Shown here piece after piece: positions 23,248 to 26,156 of a stretch of 26,156 nucleotides of DNA. Numbering within the stretch: the stretch's first letter is position 1; the number at the start of each line of letters is the position of its first letter. A program made the position numbers and the translations under genes. This DNA comes from Actinomycetota bacterium (GTDB taxonomy: Bacteria > Actinomycetota > Actinomycetes > Streptosporangiales > Streptosporangiaceae), in the NCBI GenBank assembly GCA_003168295.1, contig PMST01000487.1, positions 1-26,156 on the forward strand. Direction: 5' to 3'. The notes beneath the pieces are model-generated. The model did not search any database, was not told the DNA's origin, and worked only from the letters and a program-made list of their open reading frames with translations.

Positions 23248-23273
23248 AGCCCCGGGCCAGGAAACCCGGGGCT
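23248..23273 (-). terminator. Terminator hairpin after the CYTH gene
   Basis: A 9-base GC-rich perfect stem (23248-23256 with 23265-23273) and 8-base loop start at the CYTH stop codon. On the minus strand it is followed by a pyrimidine-rich but not poly-T stretch. It ends the GT87-PCMT-CYTH unit. Confidence 0.7.
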
Positions 23274-23884
23274 CAGCCGGTGCCGAGGAGCCGTCCGAGC
23301 TTGGACGCGGACGGGGACGGTGTCGCCCCGGCCTCGCGCAGGGCCTGGCCGACCGCCTCCAGCAGGCCCCCCACCTTGGCGCCCTCGACCGCCTCGACCT
23401 CGATCTCGCGCCACCTCATGGGCTCCGCCCCGGGCTGGTCGAGCCGGTCAGCGGTCACAAGGTCGTCGGCCACTTCGGCCAGCGGCTCGCCCGCCTGACC
23501 GGCCAGTGTCACCACGGTCCGTTCGGTATCCAGGATGGCAATCGGGTGCAGAGGCCGGCCTGCGGTGATGTCCTGGACCTCAGCGGCCAGCTGCGCCGGG
23601 ACGGTTCCGGTGTCGCCCTCGCTGAGCGGCGTGCGGATCTCCTGCCTGGTGTCCTTGCGCACCGGCAGCTTGAGGTGCCAGCCTTCGTCCGGGCCGCCGA
23701 CGCGGCGGCGCAGCGTGACCCGGTGCTTGATGAGGTCGAGTTCCTCGGTGTCGAAGTAAGTGGCGCTCAGGTAGTACCGCTGCCGTCCCGTCGCCTTCGT
23801 GCGTCCTTCCAGGCCGCTGAGGTCGGGCAGGGCGAAGTCGGCGGCGGCGTCGTACTTCTGCTCGGTTTCGAGGTGCTTGCCCAT
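23273..23884 (-). CDS. CYTH-domain (triphosphate tunnel metalloenzyme) protein
   Basis: The protein (203 residues from the ATG at 23884) begins at once with the CYTH signature LETEQKYD (ExExK), then YYLSATYFDTEELDL, a KHRVTLRRR strand, WHLKLPV, LDTERTVV, ADDLVTAD and WREIEVE. These charged strands form the tunnel that binds triphosphate and divalent metal. Family members include inorganic triphosphatases, thiamine triphosphatases and CyaB-type cyclases. The tail SKLGRLLG resembles the linker to a CHAD domain, but no CHAD follows. A TTG at 23905 is an alternative start, only 2 bases after the PCMT stop; either way the gene is coupled to the PCMT-like gene. The substrate is unknown; tripolyphosphate is a reasonable guess. 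Confidence 0.9.
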   Translation of the reverse strand: MGKHLETEQKYDAAADFALPDLSGLEGRTKATGRQRYYLSATYFDTEELDLIKHRVTLRRRVGGPDEGWHLKLPVRKDTRQEIRTPLSEGDTGTVPAQLAAEVQDITAGRPLHPIAILDTERTVVTLAGQAGEPLAEVADDLVTADRLDQPGAEPMRWREIEVEAVEGAKVGGLLEAVGQALREAGATPSPSASKLGRLLGTG

Positions 23885-23907
23885 GCTGTCGGTCACGCTT
23901 TCCAAGG

Positions 23908-25203
23908 CTAGTCGTGGTACACCGCGAACCGTGTGCCGGGTCGCTCCATAATCAGCGCGTCGTCGGCGGGCTGCGGCTGGTCAGCCGAGGTCCGCGGGTA
24001 CGCGTCGACGTGCAGGCCCGTGATGCCCGGCCGGCCCGCCTCGCCCCAGGCCTGGACGTGCGCAGCGAGGTCAGCGGCGAGCCGCGCCGCGTCCGGGCCG
24101 AACCCGGCCGTGTCCAGAGCGAGCAGGCCGGATCGGTCAGCCGTGGCGCAGGTGAGGATGGCCAGGCCGTCGCCATCTAGCAGCCCGAGGGTGGAGTGCC
24201 AGCCCGGTCCGCGCCACGGCGCCCCGGTGAGCCGGCCCCCGGACCCGCCGCGCCGCCCGGACGGCCGTTCCTCGGTGAGCCGGAACGACCGGGGCTCGTG
24301 GGCCGCCAGCCACAGGCCCAGCCCCCAGAACACCTGCGCCGAGGTGGCCCGAACCCCGGTCGGGTGCCGCGCGGCTGGCCCGGCCGCCAAGGCGGCCACG
24401 GCTTCCCCGGCCACCTGCGGCGTGCCGTCGGCCAGCATCCCGTCAGCCAGCATCCCGCCGGCCGGTATCCCGTCGGGCAGCAGCAGGGACAAGCCCGGCG
24501 CGAGCGGCACGACGCGTTCGGGTCCGGCCAGCACGCCGCGCATCCGCATGAACCCGCACGGCGCGAGCGATCGGCTCGTCCACGGCCCGTCGAGGGTGGC
24601 CGGGTCGGCGCGCTCGAACGCGACCGACAGCTGGGTGCCGCGCACGTCGAGCGGTACCACGATCCGGGCCGACGCGGCGGCCTGCGCCAGCCAGGCCGGG
24701 GCCAGGTCGCTGACGCCGACCGAAGCGATGATCCGGTCGTAGGGCGCGTGCTCCGGGTCGCCCCCGGCGCCGTCCGCAACAACCACGGTGACGTCGCCGA
24801 ACCCGGCCGAGGCCAGGTGCTCCCGGGCCGCCGCGACCAGCTCGGGGTCGATGTCGACGCTGGTCACCTGGCCTGTCGGGCCGACGATGTGGCTGATCAA
24901 CGCGGCGTTATAGCCGGTCCCGGCGCCGATCTCGAGCACCCGGTGGCCGGGGGCCAGGTCCAGCTGGTCCAGCATGATGGCCATGATGGCGGGCTGGGAG
25001 GAGGAGCTGATCGGCTGCCCGGCCTCGTCCCGCTTGGTCACGATGGCGTCGTCGCGGTAGGCGGCCTCCGGCCGCTGCTCGGGCAGGAACAGGTGCCGCG
25101 GCACGGCGTGCAGCGCGGCGGCGACGCGCTCGCTGCCGATCCGGTGGGCGGCGACGACGCGGGTGGCCAGCCGCTCGCGCATCCGCGCGAGCTCATCGCT
25201 CAC
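23908..25203 (-). CDS. Protein-L-isoaspartate O-methyltransferase-like enzyme with extra C-terminal domain
   Basis: The protein (431 residues) has a PCMT-type catalytic half. VPRHLFLPEQRPEAAYRDDAI precedes ISSSSQPAIMAIML, which carries the PCMT substrate-loop Ser residues; motif I is VLEIGAGTGYNAAL, then SVDIDPE and APYDRIIASVG. Classical PCMT is only about 210 residues; here roughly 200 more follow. That part contains a short pentapeptide repeat, a basic Gly-rich loop (RPSGRRGGSGGR) and a folded end. I start it at the GTG at 25203, because GTGA overlaps the stop of the GT87 gene. Functions may be isoaspartate repair or, as in actinobacterial RiPP clusters, aspartate methylation of a peptide; no precursor peptide is visible here. 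Confidence 0.88.
   Translation of the reverse strand: MSDELARMRERLATRVVAAHRIGSERVAAALHAVPRHLFLPEQRPEAAYRDDAIVTKRDEAGQPISSSSQPAIMAIMLDQLDLAPGHRVLEIGAGTGYNAALISHIVGPTGQVTSVDIDPELVAAAREHLASAGFGDVTVVVADGAGGDPEHAPYDRIIASVGVSDLAPAWLAQAAASARIVVPLDVRGTQLSVAFERADPATLDGPWTSRSLAPCGFMRMRGVLAGPERVVPLAPGLSLLLPDGIPAGGMLADGMLADGTPQVAGEAVAALAAGPAARHPTGVRATSAQVFWGLGLWLAAHEPRSFRLTEERPSGRRGGSGGRLTGAPWRGPGWHSTLGLLDGDGLAILTCATADRSGLLALDTAGFGPDAARLAADLAAHVQAWGEAGRPGITGLHVDAYPRTSADQPQPADDALIMERPGTRFAVYHD
24425..24469 (-). repeat. Three 15-base coding repeats
   Basis: Units at 24425-24439 and 24440-24454 differ by one base; a third at 24455-24469 is more diverged. On the minus strand they encode pentapeptides of type G-I/M-P/L-A-G/D inside the PCMT-like protein's C-terminal part, at a likely surface loop. 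Confidence 0.7.
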
Positions 25204-26156
25204 GGCGAGGCCCGGCGGTGCCCCACCCGGAACGCGGCCACGCACAGGGCGGCCAGCCCGATCAGGCCGGCCAGCACGAAACTGTTACCGGCCAGTAGCT
25301 GCAGGCCGTGCCAGTGGAACTCGGGATACCACGGCTGGTCGCCGGTCGCGAAGTAGTGCGTGGGCCCGTACCAGAACAGCCCGGCCGGGGTCAGCCCGGA
25401 CTGGGAGAGATCCCAGAACTGCGGCCACGCGCCGAACACCAGCACCAGCCCGCCCGCGGCCACCCACCACGCGGCCCGGACCACGCCGCGGGCCCGGGCC
25501 CCCAAGTGCGCCAGCAGCGCGATGGCCGGCGCCACCCAGACCCAGTGGTGGTCCCAGCTCAGCGGTGAGACCAGCAGGCCGGTCAGCGCGCAGGCCAGCA
25601 TCGCGGCCACCGGCTGCCCGGCACGGTACAGGACGGCCGCGGCGACCAAGCCGACGATCACGACCAGGATCCCCGCCACGATCCACGGCACGGTGCCGGA
25701 GGTCACGCTGCCCGCCAGCCGGGTCGCCGCGCCGCGCAGCGACTGGTTGCCTCGGGTGCCGAGGAACACGATCCGGTTGGCCTTCAGGAACAGCCCGTGC
25801 ACCCAGTAGGTGCCGGAGTCCTTGGGCAGCACCGCGTAGCCGAGCGCCACCGTGGCTACGAACACCCCGGCGGCCACGGCGGCCTGCCGGTACCTGCGGA
25901 CCAGCAGCAGGTACGGGATGAAGATCAGCGGGGTCAGCTTCACCCCGGCCGCCAGGCCAATCCCGATCCCGTGCCACCAGCGGGTCTGACCGCGCAACGC
26001 CGAGGGGGTCAGCAGGTCGGCCACGACGAGCAGCATGAGCAGCAGGTTGACCTGACCGAGGCCCAGCGTCTGCTGCACCGGCTCGGTGAGCAGGGCCAGC
26101 GCGGACACCCCGAACGTCGCGCCCAGCCGGACCCGGGGCCGGTCCGCGTAACCCAG
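25200..26156 (-). CDS. GT87 (DUF2029) polyprenyl-phosphate-mannose-dependent mannosyltransferase, N terminus outside window
   Basis: The frame stays open to the right edge, reading LGYADRPRVRLGATFG before the first candidate start at 26108, so the gene is cut by the window. The visible 318 codons carry GT87 features: TEPVQQTLGLGQVNLLLMLL, a conserved GQ-N element in this family, then GIGIGLAAGVKLTPLIF, a loop with GNQSLRG, and SPLSWDHHWVW with paired His. Eight or so hydrophobic helices are present. Mycobacterial members such as PimE add mannose to phosphatidylinositol mannosides from polyprenyl-phosphate-mannose at the outer membrane face. A role in mannolipid or glycan building is thus likely but the acceptor is unknown. 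Its stop overlaps the PCMT-like start by 4 bases. Confidence 0.9.
   Translation of the reverse strand: MGYADRPRVRLGATFGVSALALLTEPVQQTLGLGQVNLLLMLLVVADLLTPSALRGQTRWWHGIGIGLAAGVKLTPLIFIPYLLLVRRYRQAAVAAGVFVATVALGYAVLPKDSGTYWVHGLFLKANRIVFLGTRGNQSLRGAATRLAGSVTSGTVPWIVAGILVVIVGLVAAAVLYRAGQPVAAMLACALTGLLVSPLSWDHHWVWVAPAIALLAHLGARARGVVRAAWWVAAGGLVLVFGAWPQFWDLSQSGLTPAGLFWYGPTHYFATGDQPWYPEFHWHGLQLLAGNSFVLAGLIGLAALCVAAFRVGHRRASP

Noticed and set aside
1..26156. CRISPR arrays, tRNA or rRNA genes, insertion sequences, attachment sites
   Set aside because: None was seen: no regularly spaced repeat-spacer pattern, no cloverleaf-like gene and no transposase or integrase motif in any plausible frame.

Overview
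The window is high-GC DNA, densely coded on both strands, with many GTG starts, 1-4 base gene overlaps and family content (factor-independent urate oxidase, paired GT39/GT2-GtrA glycosyltransferases, GT87 mannosyltransferase, LpqI-like GH3 lipoprotein) typical of a soil actinomycete. The species cannot be read from the sequence. There is no rRNA, tRNA, CRISPR, phage or transposase. No gene-free stretch exceeds about 220 bases. Family assignments come from motifs and recalled family knowledge; no search was run.

Bases 1-5451 hold small regulator/enzyme modules: the 3' part of a membrane-anchored secreted protein with a D/Q-rich repeat tail; a TetR regulator divergent from a short-chain dehydrogenase across a mirror-symmetric promoter/operator; a leftward SRPBCC-MarR-DUF3500 operon whose promoter carries a 15-base-phased CAGAT array; a SAM methyltransferase; and a small NTF2-fold protein. 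Bases 5452-12091 concern the envelope and maintenance: a GH3 lipoprotein, a YkcB/YkcC-like glycosyltransferase pair, an Fpg/Nei glycosylase lacking its fourth zinc ligand, and a stand-alone HD hydrolase with the residues of an alarmone hydrolase.

Bases 12230-20513 form a rightward purine-catabolism cluster: an 8-oxoguanine-deaminase-type amidohydrolase, a separate FAD subunit, a [2Fe-2S]-molybdopterin fusion of the xanthine dehydrogenase family, urate oxidase copy 1, an NCS2 purine permease, and urate oxidase copy 2. Together they would import purines, deaminate and hydroxylate them to urate, and oxidise urate to 5-hydroxyisourate. The two urate oxidase genes are close paralogues in direct repeat. 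The permease between them is split by a frame change together with an apparent small deletion. Enzymes acting after 5-hydroxyisourate are absent from the window.

Bases 20596-26156 are leftward: an OmpR-type response regulator overlapping its histidine kinase by one base, then a GT87 mannosyltransferase (cut by the window end), a PCMT-like methyltransferase with a large extra C-terminal domain, and a CYTH protein followed by a terminator hairpin. No wholly new system stands out. The best leads are the twin-uricase/broken-permease arrangement, the mirrored TetR operator, the split arrangement of the molybdenum hydroxylase, and the phased repeats in front of the SRPBCC operon.
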